Positions 50,359 through 63,245 are shown, counted from the stretch's first letter. The stretch: 64,000 nucleotides of DNA from Pogona vitticeps (GCF_051106095.1 NC_135787.1:160092001-160156000), one strand, 5' to 3'. The notes: generated by a model not told the origin, from the letters alone. Program-made: numbers and translations.

Positions 50359-50419
50359 TAAGTATCTAAGGAGTACTGTCATAACTCAGCAGTTTTGGTC
50401 GCACTGATTTAAGGCATGG

Positions 50420-53400
50420 TACCATGAACAGCAAAGATGCATATATTATTTGCTTGTTTGTTTAATTGTGAAGTCAGCAGCGGAGAAAAATATGGCTACT
50501 GTACAACAGAACACTTTTTAAAAGGTTGGTGTCATATGAAGGAGTTAGAGCTGGGATAAAATGGTCTATAAGCACACAGTGTACTCTTCAATGAATTAAG
50601 TTGACCTAGGGCTGACAAAGAAACTTTGTTTCCATTCAGTTTTGATCAGAATCTACCAATATATGCCAAATTATATTAGGGAATACAAAACTGACAATAA
50701 TGTGGGCAGGAACTGAACTGACCAATTTGCCCATTTCTTTAAATCCAACAGACTGAAATCTCCAGTTACCAGACATCAGTCAGGAGTATTTTTCTCTCCA
50801 CCTTAGTCTAGTTCCCTCACTGTTGTACAGTTTAAAGTCAGATCATAGACAGTGTGTAAAAATGTAGCAACAAGAAAAATTCCCCCGATTACCTGTGAGG
50901 TGAATTACATTGCATTACAAGGGCACAGAGGCACAATACTGGCATTTTGTATGTGGATTCTCTATCACATGTTGTTTGCTCCAAAGAGAATTATTCTGGA
51001 CTATACTGACAGTAACTGACAGAAAGCCAGAGTTTCTGCCTCTTCTTGGACTGCTGTTTAGAATTGATCCACAATGCTTTCATGTCACAGTAACTATAAT
51101 GGAAGGCAGATCAATGGTGCAGCTCAGTGTATATAGTTGTATGACTCTCTGCATCTGTTCTTATCTGCTTTGGAAGAGCTTATTGGTAGTTTTCAATGTC
51201 AGGTAAAAGGGCTAATCTGTGGCCAGTGTCAGTCTAGATTTCAATGTGCATCACAGGATGAAACTAATTGGAGGATTATTCCTTGCACAAAAGGAACTCT
51301 AGATCTGAAAGTTGAGAAAGTTTGAGACTCTGAAGGGGTGGAGACTCTTAGGCCAGCCCTACCATCACACAGAGTGAGGTGACTGCCTCACGCAGAAGGT
51401 TTGGGATGTCATGAAAGGGAAGGAAATTGTTACTTAAATATTGGATCTTGTACTTTTATCAGCAGAATGGGAAGAGATGCTTGTTGGATTTTCTGCCTTA
51501 GGTGCCAAAGTAATTTGGCTGGCTTTGGGTATTGTTCATTTCAGTCTGAGTAATCTTGGAATGCCATTATTGCTTCACAGCAAAATATCTGGAGTCCGCC
51601 CTCAATCTCTCACAGAAAATATTATCCATCTCTCCCAAACTACAATCCTCTCCCAAACTACAATCCTCAGGATATCAAGGTAATTAAATGATAGAATACT
51701 AATATATAAATTTGCCCTTTAGGCAAAGAGTGTTTATTTTTCTTCTTGCTCAGAAGGACCTTCTCTGATCCATTATTTTTCTGTAATGTTGGCAGCAAAT
51801 ACAAGGCACAGCAGAAGAAATGAGTTGCTCAGTAGCTCTTCAATATGTAACAGGGACACTGTTTTCCTGTTTTTGAACCACGATGCCTTGAAGGGGTTGG
51901 AGCTTTTTTGCTGTCCAAGTCTGAAAGTACTGCTCTTGTGTTGTGCATCTGGATGTCCTTTTGCTTGGGGTGCTATTTCCTGTACAACCAGACTCAGGTC
52001 GAAGTGAGGGAATGCCATTCTCAAGATTGGGTTAGAGATTCTGTGGCTCAGGGTTTGCATTTGGATATCATGCCCTTAAGTGTGGAAAATGCATAGGAAA
52101 CACACGAGAAGAGGAAGAACAGGTTCAAAGGATTATTGAGGCCCCCATTAGAAGGATGGAATCTGATTAAGCTAAGTATGGTGAGGATGGCAAGAACATT
52201 TCTCTTACCCTTCCCTTTCAACTCACATTTACTGATGGCTTACTTCACACCCTGTAGTTCTGTTGCTGGGGAAACACCATTGTCACACAGTTCTTGTTTT
52301 GGAAACTCTATCTAAGGCTATGTGAAGAAGCCTGGAACATCATGCCTTCAATTCTCAGTTCAGTGACAAAACAGCAAATGTTAGACAAAATGCCTTTCCC
52401 TCTGGCTGCTTCTGGCAGCGTGCAAGCCCAATAGACCATTAACATTTCCAAAAATTGATGGTGGTCTTCAAGAACAAGAGATGTCCAGGTGGAGAGACCT
52501 TTGTTTTGTGTAATGAGAAACACCAGGGGTTAGGGATGGATGGTTAAATAGCTGTGAGGGATATGCCCTCTGTACTTGCTCAAGGAGCAGTCTGGGAAAC
52601 AACATTTGGCACAACGTAAACTCTGACTAGAGCTTAATTGTCACAGAACAAGTTCAGAAACTGAAGGAACTTCTCTGAGGAAATGTAAGGCATTGTTGCA
52701 TAGAACTGCGAGATCTCAGCACCTTGGCTGAAGTACCAGAGAATGCTTATGTATCTCTAGGTCTCTAGACAGAGAGATAACTCTCAGGGTAAGTGACTCT
52801 GGAGGAGGAAGAAAAATGATTTTACTGTGTGCAGCACCATTATTGCCTTGGTGCCCACTTCCTTTCTGATCTCAGCTAGCACCAGGGCTCACTGCTCAAC
52901 ACAGAGGTTTGTATGTGTCTTGAGCCCATCATATATTTGAAGATACGTAATGTGCAAACAAAGAGAGAGTTAGCTTTGCAGTTATTACAACAGGGTCCAT
53001 CTCCTATATTATCAGAACAATCTGACTCTGAATCTCAGGTTTTATCTATGTAATCTCAGGGAATGGGAAGCTACAGTACTAACCTGGAAACCTTGTTGCA
53101 TGGCTGTAAAAAATAAGGCGAACGTTTATCCCTGGTCTTCTCTGGTATTAAGGCACCAACTATAATTATAGTCAGCTGTTGAAAATGTTTGAGTGTCCAA
53201 GTAGGAGTTTTTCACTCCTCCTGCAGTGTGCAAATGAGCTTCGCTTCCTTAGTGACAGGTCTTCTGGACATAAGCAAGAGTTTTGTTTGTAAGCCACGAA
53301 ACTCCACCTAAATCATGACTGTGAAACACTGATGTGATGTCAGCTCCACATTTTCATTTCCAGACAACAGCACTGCTTCCATATATGTAACAAAGATGAA

Positions 53401-53460
53401 TATCCAGCCCACTGTTTATCACATTGTGCCATTGGGTGGGGAGGGGAAGGTTGCTATAGT
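50420..53460. other. Intergenic stretch, no gene seen
   Basis: No convincing gene. It holds an 18-bp tandem duplication at 51631-51666. Short frames such as 50910-51206 and 51441-51683 have no family features. Confidence 0.5.
51631..51666. repeat. 18-bp tandem duplication
   Basis: tctcccaaactacaatcc occurs twice back to back (51631-51648, 51649-51666). Confidence 0.9.
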
Positions 53461-53465
53461 AATGC

Positions 53466-53860
53466 TTTCTATTATTATTTATTTATTATTATTTATTATT
53501 ATTCATTTAATTTATATGCCGCCCACACTACCCAAAGGTCTCTGGGCGGCTTACAGCATCCAAAATACAACAAAGATATGCAACAATTAAAATACAATTA
53601 AAATATATATAAAATTGCCATCAGACCCACAGCTAATATTATTTCAGTTAAAAGCCTTCTGGAACAGGAAGGTTTTGACCTGGCGCCGAAATGTCATCAG
53701 TGTCGGCGCCAGACGAATCTCAGTCGGGAGGGCATTCCATAGTCTGGGGGCAGCTGCCGAAAAGGCCCTTTGTCTACAAGCCGTCCCTCTTACCTCCTTG
53801 AGGGACGGCTCTTTCAAAAGGGCCCCCTGGCTAGATCTTAACTGCCGGGTAGGCTCATAT
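53466..53860 (-). mobile_element. L2-like LINE 3' UTR copy, 5'-truncated
   Basis: Minus orientation. The A/T-rich tail (53466-53510) comes first on the plus strand, then tatatgccgcccacactacc, ggtctctgggcggcttacag, and further in ctggaacaggaaggttttga cctggcgccg, gggagggcattccatagtct and gagggacggctctttcaaaa: the 3' untranslated part of an L2-type element common in lizards. It breaks off at the hairpin at 53841. Confidence 0.7.
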
Positions 53861-53883
53861 GGAATATGAGCCTACCCGGCAGT
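53841..53883. repeat. Perfect 20-bp hairpin with 3-nt loop
   Basis: Arms 53841-53860 and 53864-53883 are exact reverse complements around loop gga. The right arm coincides with the truncated 5' end of the L2-like copy. Confidence 0.95.
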
Positions 53884-54587
53884 AATTTGTCTTCCCCTTG
53901 GTGTGGGCAATCAGGCGTGTCTGCCTGGAAGATTGCTGTGAGGGTGGATAGCATTATTTAGGACTGTTTCATACACGCATAGAACACTTTTCCTGAACAG
54001 AGATCTTCTCTGTAAAACAAACAATGGTTTGTTTTGCCACAGAGACATAGGACAGAAAGCTCTTCCTGGTCTTAGTGTCTGTAAAACAAAGCTCTCATGC
54101 CTATTCCATGGAAGCTATTTCCACATATGAAAAAGGTAAAACAAAGCAGGCTTCGATTACACAGCTGGGTATAAGCAGCTCAGTGATGTCAACACTGCAC
54201 AACCACAAAGTCCATAAACACTTCTGTTTTAGAAGAATGTGGCACTCACAGAGGAGTATGGCAGTTAAGACAGCCGTTAGGCTTGTCAGATCTCAGGGGA
54301 CTAGCGGAAATCCCACAGAATTGTTCTGCATCTCCAGTTCTCCAGGGGGGAGGCAAGTCTCAGAGTGAGCAACGTGGGCCAAGGAGTTTGATTCTTGTTA
54401 TTTTGTGAGGTGTCTTTGCACCCTGGACACCCAATGCCACCTGCTGCTACCTGGTATCACAGCTCACTTGGGCAAAAAGGTTTGTATGTGAATTGCATAG
54501 GAGCCAGGAGCCAGGCAAAGTGACTAAGGAACTGATGACACTTGAGCCCATCATGATATTTGGTGGCTGCCCCCCAGCTGCTGATCC

Positions 54588-54770
54588 ATTTCTGGGCAGA
54601 ATTCAAAATGATGGTTCTCATCTAAAAAGCCCTAAATGGCTTGGCCCAAGTCATGTCAAAGACCGCTTCCCCCCTTTATGTGTTAAAATCATCAGGTGGG
54701 GCCTTCCTCTTGGTCCCGCCCCTTTCACAGGTGTATTTGGTGGGTACACAGGAGAGCCCTGAATCTCAGA
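54588..54770 (+). mobile_element. L2-clade LINE fragment
   Basis: cagaattcaaaatgatggtt, aaagccctaaatggcttggc and gtcaaagaccgcttcccccc correspond to the C-terminal L2 ORF2 phrase FKVLVLTFKALNGLGPSYLK DRF. Confidence 0.65.
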
Positions 54771-54779
54771 ACAGTAATA

Positions 54780-57300
54780 GTAATCTCTCTCTTTAGATGC
54801 AGGTTGTTGCAAAGGACAAGAGACAGCTGAAAAACAAAGGAGTTTCTATTCTACTCTCCAGTTAGTGTGCAGAAAATGGAGTAGCCTAATACAGATTTGT
54901 GGTGTGAGAGACTGTTAAAGGGTGCATCTGTCTTTCAGTTTCTCATTTTCAAGATGAAACCACAAGCATCAGATCTGCTCATTTCCTTTTTGAATCACGC
55001 GCAATAAAATACACTTGAGAAAAAAAATTGCATGTTGATACACAGAAACACCCTTAAGTCATTGGGAAATATGTACACTAAGAAAAAATGGATGAAAATG
55101 CATGTCCCAGGAAAGTATGTGTATACAACATGGACAGGACAAGAATGCAGTGGGCTGTTGAGAAATGCAAGGGAAACAAAGCCAAGAGTCTCCCATCTGA
55201 CTCTAAATAAACATGCATGGGATAACAGTATTAATGATTCAGTGATGACTCCTTCCTGAGTCATTTGGGGGCCACAACACCCATGTCGATTCAGTAAGAC
55301 AGAACAACATCTGACTTGATTACAGTTGTTGAATTGCCTAAGGTTTACTGCTGGACTCCATAACCTCTTAGTTGCAGGTTCAAAGGGATAAGGCATTCAC
55401 TTTGACCTCCTTGTCTAAATGATGCAGAGTTTCGGATACAATCCCTGTCACTTTATTTTTGGGCAGAGCTTGCGTATCTAACTGCTGGACCACAAGTGAA
55501 CGTTCAATAGGTGATACTTCTTTCTACATGTCTGTGCAACTAGAAACTTCATTTTTTCACAGTGCCATTCATACATAAGATAACCTGGTGCATTTCTTAA
55601 ACATATGTTCTGGCTATGTCTGACTTCCATCTGAGGGAAAGTTAAGTGTATTAACCTTACACTGAAAAATCACTGAATTTTATAGATATAGACATTTTAC
55701 TAAATTACCTGTCTGTTTCACAAAGATTAACCAAGGGTCAAAGGACATGGATTCTCCATCCTTTTATTGTGGCTAAATGACTGAAACTGTGACACTGAAG
55801 GACAAATGCCCACCTTTTATTAATCAGCGGCTTGAGGACCCTATAGTTCTTTTTTTAGCATTTTAATATTATAGATGATAATTGTACAGGGATCCTTACC
55901 TGGATCTCTGGATATCCTTAATCCTATGACAGATATTTATGTCTTAGAATGAGGGTTCACCAAAATCTGTCTTCATCACACTGCCAGTGTTGGCTGGGTG
56001 CCAACTCCAAACAAGGATGTGGCGTTGGCATCTGCAGAAGCTTGGAGTCAGCGTTAGGATATTGAAACTACAAGAGTACTCTGTTGGTGAAAAGAAACCT
56101 TGGAGCCCAAGATAATAGGTTAAGCAGAGTCTCCTATCAGGCAGCTTCAAATCCTCCCTTCTAATAAGCAGAATAAAGATGTGGGGGGTTTAGGAAAAAC
56201 ACGGAGAGAGTTTGATAAGAACTTATAACATGATACATTCAGACTTCCTATATCAGCATACATGTCATTATATATTTAGCTTGTGCATAAATCTCTTAGA
56301 GATGTTAGGAACAAATCCTGACATATTGTTCCATATTGGGTGTTAAACTTAACATATTTAGACCCACCTTTTCTAAGTACCATCCCGATCAGCTTTACAA
56401 ATGCTCTTACCTAGGTACAGGTTTCCACAGTAATATGAAAAGAATCACTCTGAGATCTGGATTAAATTCATTTGATCTTGCAGTATATTTGAATATTTGA
56501 AAATTTAGAAAGCAGAGACACAGATCTTAGCTCAAGTATAGTTTCATGCAAATTCAAGAATGTATGGTATGGTATATCAATGATTTATACATAGCAAGGT
56601 CCTATTTGATGTGAAGATATCCTCAAACCTCACTTCAAGGTTTAGAACACAGCCAACCTGATGGGAGAATATCTCGTGGAATACTGGCAGCCTGGTCTAA
56701 AGCTGTGCTTTGGCTTATGTCCAGTGTTTAGAGTTAACATGTGCTGTGTACGAACTTCCTAATCTCTGGGCTGGACCAGCACAAAGGTCAAAATGCTCTA
56801 CTTATATTACAACAGTCTATATTTTATGGCAGTTGTGTCAAGGCTTTCAGTCAAAAAAAGTTTAACTTCTTATTTGTAAATTTCTGAACATTTCCTGCGT
56901 ACTTTCCTTATGAACAACATATACAGGTTTAAAAGAAACAAGTTTTTGCAACAACAAAAAATAGGGAATAACTGTGACAATCAAATCTGTAACAAAGTTT
57001 ATGCTTAATTTTGTTGATTTTTTTTGTATTTTTTGTAGTTGTTACTGTCACTTTATTCTTTGCCTTTTTTGTTTTTAGGAGTTTTTGTCTTTCTTCGTGT
57101 ATTTTTATTTTGATTTGTTCTTTCTCTTTTAATATCGGTAAAGCACAATAAAAAATCAATTAAAACTCCCAACACAACTCCTTTAAGGCCAGGAAAGAGA
57201 AAGGGCTGAAACAGCCTGTGGTTCCCTGCCTGGATGAATGAACCCAAGATTTGGGGGCACTGTTTTCAACCAAACAATCACTCTGTATTCTTTTGCTGGT
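54780..57300. other. Intergenic stretch, no gene seen
   Basis: AT-rich. No gene or clear repeat recognised. Confidence 0.5.
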
Positions 57301-57309
57301 GTAGACAAT

Positions 57310-57700
57310 TGTGGCGTCCGCCCAGGTCATGAAAATTAATGAGCTATCTACATGTACCAATGAGATTGCTGGAGATGCAGAGTCACTAGATATAAGAGTC
57401 TCTGCAGGAGGGGGGAGGAGGGAGGACTGGTGAATTTGGTGTTTGGGAGTAAAGAGAGAGGGTTGGCGGTTGAGGGTGGATGCAGTAGGATGTTTTGTTA
57501 AGAGTTAACAACATCGGCTGTGCCTTCATTACCTGTAATAATAAACAACTTCTATTTGGTTCTTTTTAAAATGACACATTGCCGGGACCTCTATCGTTAA
57601 TAATAAACAATGTGATGTAATCAACTGGTGGCAGCGACACGACACGTGGCTTGTGCCCTTTGCTTGGTGAAACAACCAAGGGATAGGCGGGAACATGAAG
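57310..57700 (+). mobile_element. LTR-like fossil: one terminal repeat plus leader remnant
   Basis: 57310-57623 begins TGTGGCGTCC and ends GATGTAATCA, with a TATA-like tataag (57391-57396) and AATAAA (57540-57545) in the expected order. Two bases later tggtggcagcga (57626) resembles a primer-binding site. Only a short stretch beyond it remains and no protein-coding part is present. Family (ERV or Gypsy type) and age cannot be told from one copy. Confidence 0.5.
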
Positions 57701-57705
57701 AAAGG

Positions 57706-57815
57706 CAGCAAAAGGTTTTATGGCACATTGGAGATGGGCAGATTTATCACAGCATGAACTTTCATGGGTTTAATCCACTGCTTTAGATGCATAGAATTAA
57801 AATTATAGAGTTTCA
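57706..57815 (+). mobile_element. SINE-like fragment (ttatggcacattggaga)
   Basis: ttttatggcacattggagat, gcagatttatcacagcatga and actttcatgggtttaatcca match a repeat widespread in turtles and lizards (ttttgtggcaccttagagac...). Class uncertain. Confidence 0.45.
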
Positions 57816-57819
57816 GATA

Positions 57820-59265
57820 CACCAAATTGTACACATGATTGAGGGTGGGGTTGGAGTGCAAATGGATGCAGAAAGTGAGAGTTATATTATTAACCCCAGC
57901 CAGTCATAGAACTCTTCTTTTGCCAGAGCAGACCTTGGGATAAGTTATTAATTCCCAGAAACCCCAAACCAGGCTAAAGTGAGTGAATGATTTGTAGTCT
58001 AACAAAATAACTTTCCCATGCTCTGCCCTAGACTCCTTCGCATATTTTTGTGGGCTAGGCCGGTGTTGATCTGAATAAGAGAAAAATTTCTTCAGGTCAC
58101 TCGGTTTTATGATCTCTATTGCCCTCTACTGTGCAATCAATAAATCCATTCCAACCAAATACCTTGTTTGGAAGGAAGAATTAACTGAATCTCAACTGCT
58201 GGTGCTGAAGGCACATTTTCTTGTGCCAGAGATGGTATCAAGAATGGGAGACGGGGCCTCTTAAGGAAGTTGGAGAAAGTTGAGGAGCAGGAGGGTGTGG
58301 CGGGGCAGAGAGAAACATGACCCAGTACTGTGATGTTGCATAGTCTGTTACTGTGTGCAAAGAAACTGGAAGGGTTGCTCAACATGCCACAGAAATCTGT
58401 ATAGAAGTTGCTACTTTGAAGAGATTGCTTCTACCATGGGAAATGAACAAGACAAGTAAGACATCTGGAGTGTCATGAGAAAGTTACAGTTCTGATGAAG
58501 AATAAAGATATCACCAAATTGCAACAAATGTTGACGTGCAGAGGTACAAAATCAGTATGAAGGAAGGGAATCTACACACAAGACAGCCTGGCCTCCTTCT
58601 GTGAAAATTTCATAAGAAGAGTTTTCATTTCAGTTGAGCAAATATTTGACATATTTCTTCTCCTTGTTCAAAGCCAAACCTTCTATTTATAAAAGTTGAG
58701 CTTCTGAATGTGGCATGTGATTCCAGTGAAACAGATGTTAATTACAGAAATACATTATTCCAGTCTCGTCCAAGATCTGTATGAGAGAGTTTCAGAATCA
58801 GTTATTTGCATGATACCAACAGCTGAGGCTTCAAGAGGATTCTTAGCTAAGGAGAGGGACACCTTTGTTTTAATTCAAGTATTGGGGTTTTTTGCTTGCT
58901 TACAGGGTCATATGGGCTTTGAACATTAATAAAGCCATGAGGTAAGCTGTTTTAGCTTCTGCATTTTAAGTCTGCAGATAAAACTGATCCATTTTGAGCA
59001 GTGCATACAATTCAATCACAGTGTTAAGACAGAGCAATAAAAAATTGGACAGAATTCTACGTTTCCGATTTTAAAACTGGCTTAACCATCTAATGGTTTC
59101 TAGAGAATTCTCTGGTTCTTAGAAGCTCTCCCCATTCACTCGAATAAAGATGTACAGTACCAAAAACCAGTCTTGTGTTTTTGACACCTGAGGCAGACAA
59201 GCCCACACGTAACCGTTCTGTGTCCTGACTGTTAGATATATCTTTGTATCTATATCTCTGTTCCA
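57820..59265. other. Intergenic stretch, no gene seen
   Basis: No gene or clear repeat recognised; open frames are short. Confidence 0.5.
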
Positions 59266-59267
59266 GG

Positions 59268-59312
59268 TGGGCAGGCAGACAGGCAGGCAGGCAGGCAGAC
59301 AGACAGACAGGT
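59268..59312. repeat. (GGCA)n/(GACA)n microsatellite
   Basis: Tetranucleotide array ggcaggcagacaggcaggca continuing into gacagacagaca. Confidence 0.9.
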
Positions 59313-59370
59313 AGATAAAACAACTGAAGATTTGCTGTCTTTATACAAAATCCAAAATCTGCTACTTAAT

Positions 59371-59496
59371 CTTAGATTCTTAGAACTGCAGAGCTAGAAG
59401 GGACCTTATGGGTCATTGAGTCCAGCCCCTATCAAGGGAGGCACAATGGGGAATCAAACTCCCAACCTCTGGCTCTGCAGCCAGATTAAGGTGGTC
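59371..59496 (-). mobile_element. tRNA-derived SINE (tagctcagtgg type), reversed
   Basis: Reverse complement gives gcagagccagaggttgggag, ttgattccccattgtgcctc and gactcaatgacccataaggt ccctt, the same family as 8977 and 29573. The tRNA-like head is cut short. Confidence 0.7.
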
Positions 59497-59499
59497 ACC

Positions 59500-60690
59500 T
59501 CACCAGGTCTCATAGAAGGGCCAGTTCTGGGACAATGACATGATACTGATGCGAACTTCCAAGCCATCTATAAATCTGCTGAGGAAATGAAATAACTCAC
59601 ACCGGCAACTTTCAGTATTTTTTTAATGAGAAAATTGCAAGGTCACTTTGCCAGAAGCAAAACCTCAAATAGGGATCAGGAAAAAAAGAAAGGAAATTGG
59701 TGTGTGTGTGGGGGAAGCAGAGCGAGGGGGAATATTGCCAGTGCTCTATCTGAGGGAAACGACACCTTGCCAGGTGAATCCTGAGAGATCCTAAAGCTGT
59801 GCACAATGTGCCAAAACATAATGAATTCCACAAAGGATCTCCTCCATTTTCTCAAAACTACTGGACTTAAGAGCAGTGCCTTCTTGGCTGAGTTTGGGTG
59901 GCCAGTCCAACATTACAAAAGTTTGGCTGCCATTGGACAAACTGGGGGATGTTTTCTGCAGCAAAAGAGTCCTCAAAAGAAGTCTAGGTGGTACATGAAG
60001 TTGCTGATTGCTGTAGTGGTAAGGAAGGATGCTTTAGGAACTATCCGTGTTTCCCACCAATGTAGTACTTTACTCTTCAGTTGTTTGACTATAGGCAGTG
60101 TCGTGGAAATCAGGATAGCCTTTGCATTTATCTGGAATTCCTACTGTTTGCTCACTTGCCACGAGGGCAACTCCTAGTGATTCAATTAGGGCAGAGAACA
60201 CCCAGAATATTGCTTTCAATTACATTAAAGGCAGGCAACTAACAGAGTACCGTCAGGAGACGTTTTGCCTGCACAACCTTCCCTAGAACAAAGGCAAACA
60301 TTTACATTTGTAAAAGTGCCTTTGCAGTAATGGTGCCGATCTGAAAGGACAAGTAAAAGCCATCATGATTTAGGTAATAGGAACAGAAGACAGAAAATAG
60401 AATCCTGAACGGGTGGGCAACATTTCTGGAGCTGAGGGCTAAGAAGGACCAGGTGAACAGCAGCCTGTTTTTTAAGATTTTGAGGCTAGTGGATGAGCCC
60501 TAATGTGTCATGGTATGAGCCACTGGGATGTTACAGAAGTGCAGGAGTTCAAAGGGAGGTTGGGCTACTTTGGGTGATTGTGGCAAATAGGCATGGGAGG
60601 AATCTGGATAAAACCCAACCAACTAGGGAACAAGGCAGCACAGAGCTAGCAGAAGAAAAACAAAAATGAAATAGAAAAAAACACTTGCAT
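59500..60690. other. Intergenic stretch, no gene supported
   Basis: The 59806-60177 plus frame is 123 codons but has no motif I recognise, no splice context and a low-complexity look. No repeat named. Confidence 0.45.
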
Positions 60691-61985
60691 CCTTTTATTC
60701 ATGATTATGTGTTTATTTGGAACATTTATGTCTTGTCCTATATCACAAGATCTCAGGGTAAGTAACAATAAAAGCAGCTGACAACAATTTGAAGCATATA
60801 AAACAATCTAAACAATTTAAAATAAAACATTTGCAAAAGGCTCCATAATCTACTGAAGCCAAGAGTCTTAAACCCCAATGGTTATGGGTGAACAGACACA
60901 TTTTGACTTGGTTAAAATGTCTACATAGGTGCCAGTCAGACCTCCAAGGAGAGAGTATTAGTCTCTCTCTTACTGAACGTGATTCTGTTGAAGTTCAAGT
61001 CCTTGCTTTTAATGGCTGACCAACTGGGCAGCATGGAAGAATGGGTAGAGTACCCGCAATCTCCTGCACAGGTAACAGGCAGCTGCTGAAACTGAACATC
61101 TCCTGGAGAGCTGAACAATTTACAGGTTTTCAACACGCAAAGGATATCAGTAGATAGCCAACCTCAAAGCCTTTTAATGTTTTGTGGGTTAAAAGCAGAA
61201 CATTGTGTTGGACCTAACGAGCAATTTGTAATCAGTGCAGGACTTTCAGTACTATGGTTGCATGATCTGGATACTATGCATCAGTTAGCAACTTAATAAT
61301 TATAGATTAGCAAGCCTATTTCAATTTATGGTGATCCATTCCTAAATAACGAGTTATCCAAAGTGGTTTACCATTCTCTTCTTTTGGGAGTCTCTGGGAC
61401 CCATGTACCTCTTGCCCAAGGCCACATAGACTAGCCCTTCTCCTACAAGCACAGTGGGGATTGAAGTCCTGACTCCTGATACGCCAATCAGCATATTGCA
61501 TCAGTGGAAGGTCCTGCTCTTCTTCAATGGCATGGATGACAGTGTCAGATCAACTCAGAAAAGGCTGTAGCTGGCACACTACGCCGAGTTGTGCAAAGGG
61601 AATCCAGAGGCTATGCAGAAGCAGAAAACTTCCAGTTTATGAACCTGACCTCTTGGGGGGAGTGCAGTCCTTTCTATAATAGGTTGAATCCTGGTCCCAG
61701 AGTGTGACTTTCTACTGAGAAGCGCCACCTCTGTCTTGCCAGAATTTAATTTCAGTGTGTTCACCCTTAACCAGCCCATTATTGAGTTCAGGTAGCGTTC
61801 AAGGGTGCCGACTGCTTTGTCAGTGTTAGGTGATAAAGAGCAGTAGAGCTGGATGTCACCAGCATATTGGTGGCATGGTTCCATTTAATTAAAAATGTAA
61901 ATGTTGGGAAATCCAATTACAAATCCTTCCAAGAAGAAATGATGAAGATTATAAAAGGTGGTGACAAGGAAGAGCAGAGGAGATA
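60690..61985 (-). mobile_element. L2-clade LINE, reversed, with a nested SINE-like piece
   Basis: Minus strand (reading down from 61985) codes HQYAGDIQLYCSLSPNTDKA then VGTLERYLNSIMGWLRVNTL KLNSGKTEVALLS (61579-61876), an L2 reverse transcriptase C-terminus with the YADD box altered to YAGD. Lower coordinates contain 3' UTR phrases (gttggacctaacgagcaatt; ttgacttggttaaaatgtct). Inactive. Confidence 0.7.
61305..61520. mobile_element. SINE-like insertion within the L2 copy
   Basis: aatttatggtgatccattcc, caaagtggtttaccattctc, ttgcccaaggccacatagac and cagtggggattgaagtcctg form a block unlike L2 and similar to tRNA/5S-type SINE bodies; it splits the L2 fragment. Confidence 0.45.
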
Positions 61986-62038
61986 GAGTTGGAATAAAGA
62001 GGGGGTTAATTAAAAGGGTAGCTGTGGAGAAAATATTA

Positions 62039-62072
62039 TTTGCCCTTGACAGGGAGGCCTGTCAAGGGCAAA
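62039..62072. repeat. Perfect 15-bp hairpin with 4-nt loop
   Basis: Arms 62039-62053 and 62058-62072 are exact reverse complements around gagg, just upstream (on the minus strand) of the L2 coding fragment. Confidence 0.95.
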
Positions 62073-62289
62073 GATGGGGCCAAGAATCTGAAACATATGT
62101 GTGCATGTGCACTCATTAAGGGAGCATGACCTTGTGCGAGACCTTGTTGGGAGACATTCTGTAGGATCTCCCTTACAAGCCAACCTAAAGACAGTCTGAC
62201 ACTTGCTGAAAGAACAGGAAGCAAAATCAAGGACGAGCCAGCTTGCCTACACTGCTTCTGACTCACATTGCCTTTCCCGTGCCACCTGG

Positions 62290-63205
62290 TGCTGTAACAC
62301 TTTTGAGTTCTATGGGACTATTTTTGTTCTTAGATATTTATTGATAAATCTTGCAAAAACCATTTAACAATATGAGTTTCTTATTAATCATATTTATATA
62401 AGAGACAACATGAGGAATTCTAACAACAACAAAATGCTACAATTTATGCACTCAGGGCCTTAGCAACAGCACCACTGCAGATGTTGCTTGGAGAATTGCA
62501 AAATTCAAGTGTTCTTTTGAATTCAAATTCAGACAAAAATCCAGGATTTCTTCCTCAACTCAGTTGTGTATCTGTAATATATAAAAATCAGCTCCCATAT
62601 GCCCAATCTTCAGACCCCTAGAATAAAATATCAATTCAATTGCATATACTGTACATGAATTCACTATGTGGATTCAAACATATAGGAATTGTATCTGGGC
62701 CAAGTTGGCAAGGGTCTTAGCAGTCTAACTGGCAACAGCAGCTCCAGCCTCTTCAGCTCTCCTGCTCTTTCTGATTCAGATCTCTTACTCACAACTCCAC
62801 TCTTTCTTATTGGGAGGGAACCAATATCGTATAGGGATTACACTACCCCTCCACAAGCCCTTTTCCCAAGGAAAGAAGGAACTTAACCCCAGGAAAGGGG
62901 ATTGGAGGAGGAGGAGCCTTTGTGTTCTTGCAAGATCACAAAAAAGTAGGTCGGTGGTGGGAAGAAAAGTGAACCAGATAGACGGTCATTGTACTCTTAA
63001 CAAATGAAAAGCCTGATTAAAGTTTTTCTCTCTCTTTTTTTCTGAAATGGTACCTCATGTTGAATGAGAATGAGAATGTTCAGGAGAACCCCATCTGTCC
63101 TACACAAAAGCAGTCAGTTCCCTATATCCTTTATAGGTGCTTGACCCAGATGTGGGAGCTTTTTTGAAGCAAGGCAAAGGAGTGTAGGTCCTTTGAAGGT
63201 CCTGA
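62290..63205. other. Intergenic stretch, no gene seen
   Basis: No exon, RNA gene or repeat recognised. Confidence 0.5.

Positions 63206-63208
<3 letters not shown>

Positions 63209-63245
<37 letters not shown>

Noticed and set aside
59806-60177. 123-codon plus frame
   Set aside because: No recognisable domain, no splice or promoter context, and start and stop appear by chance.
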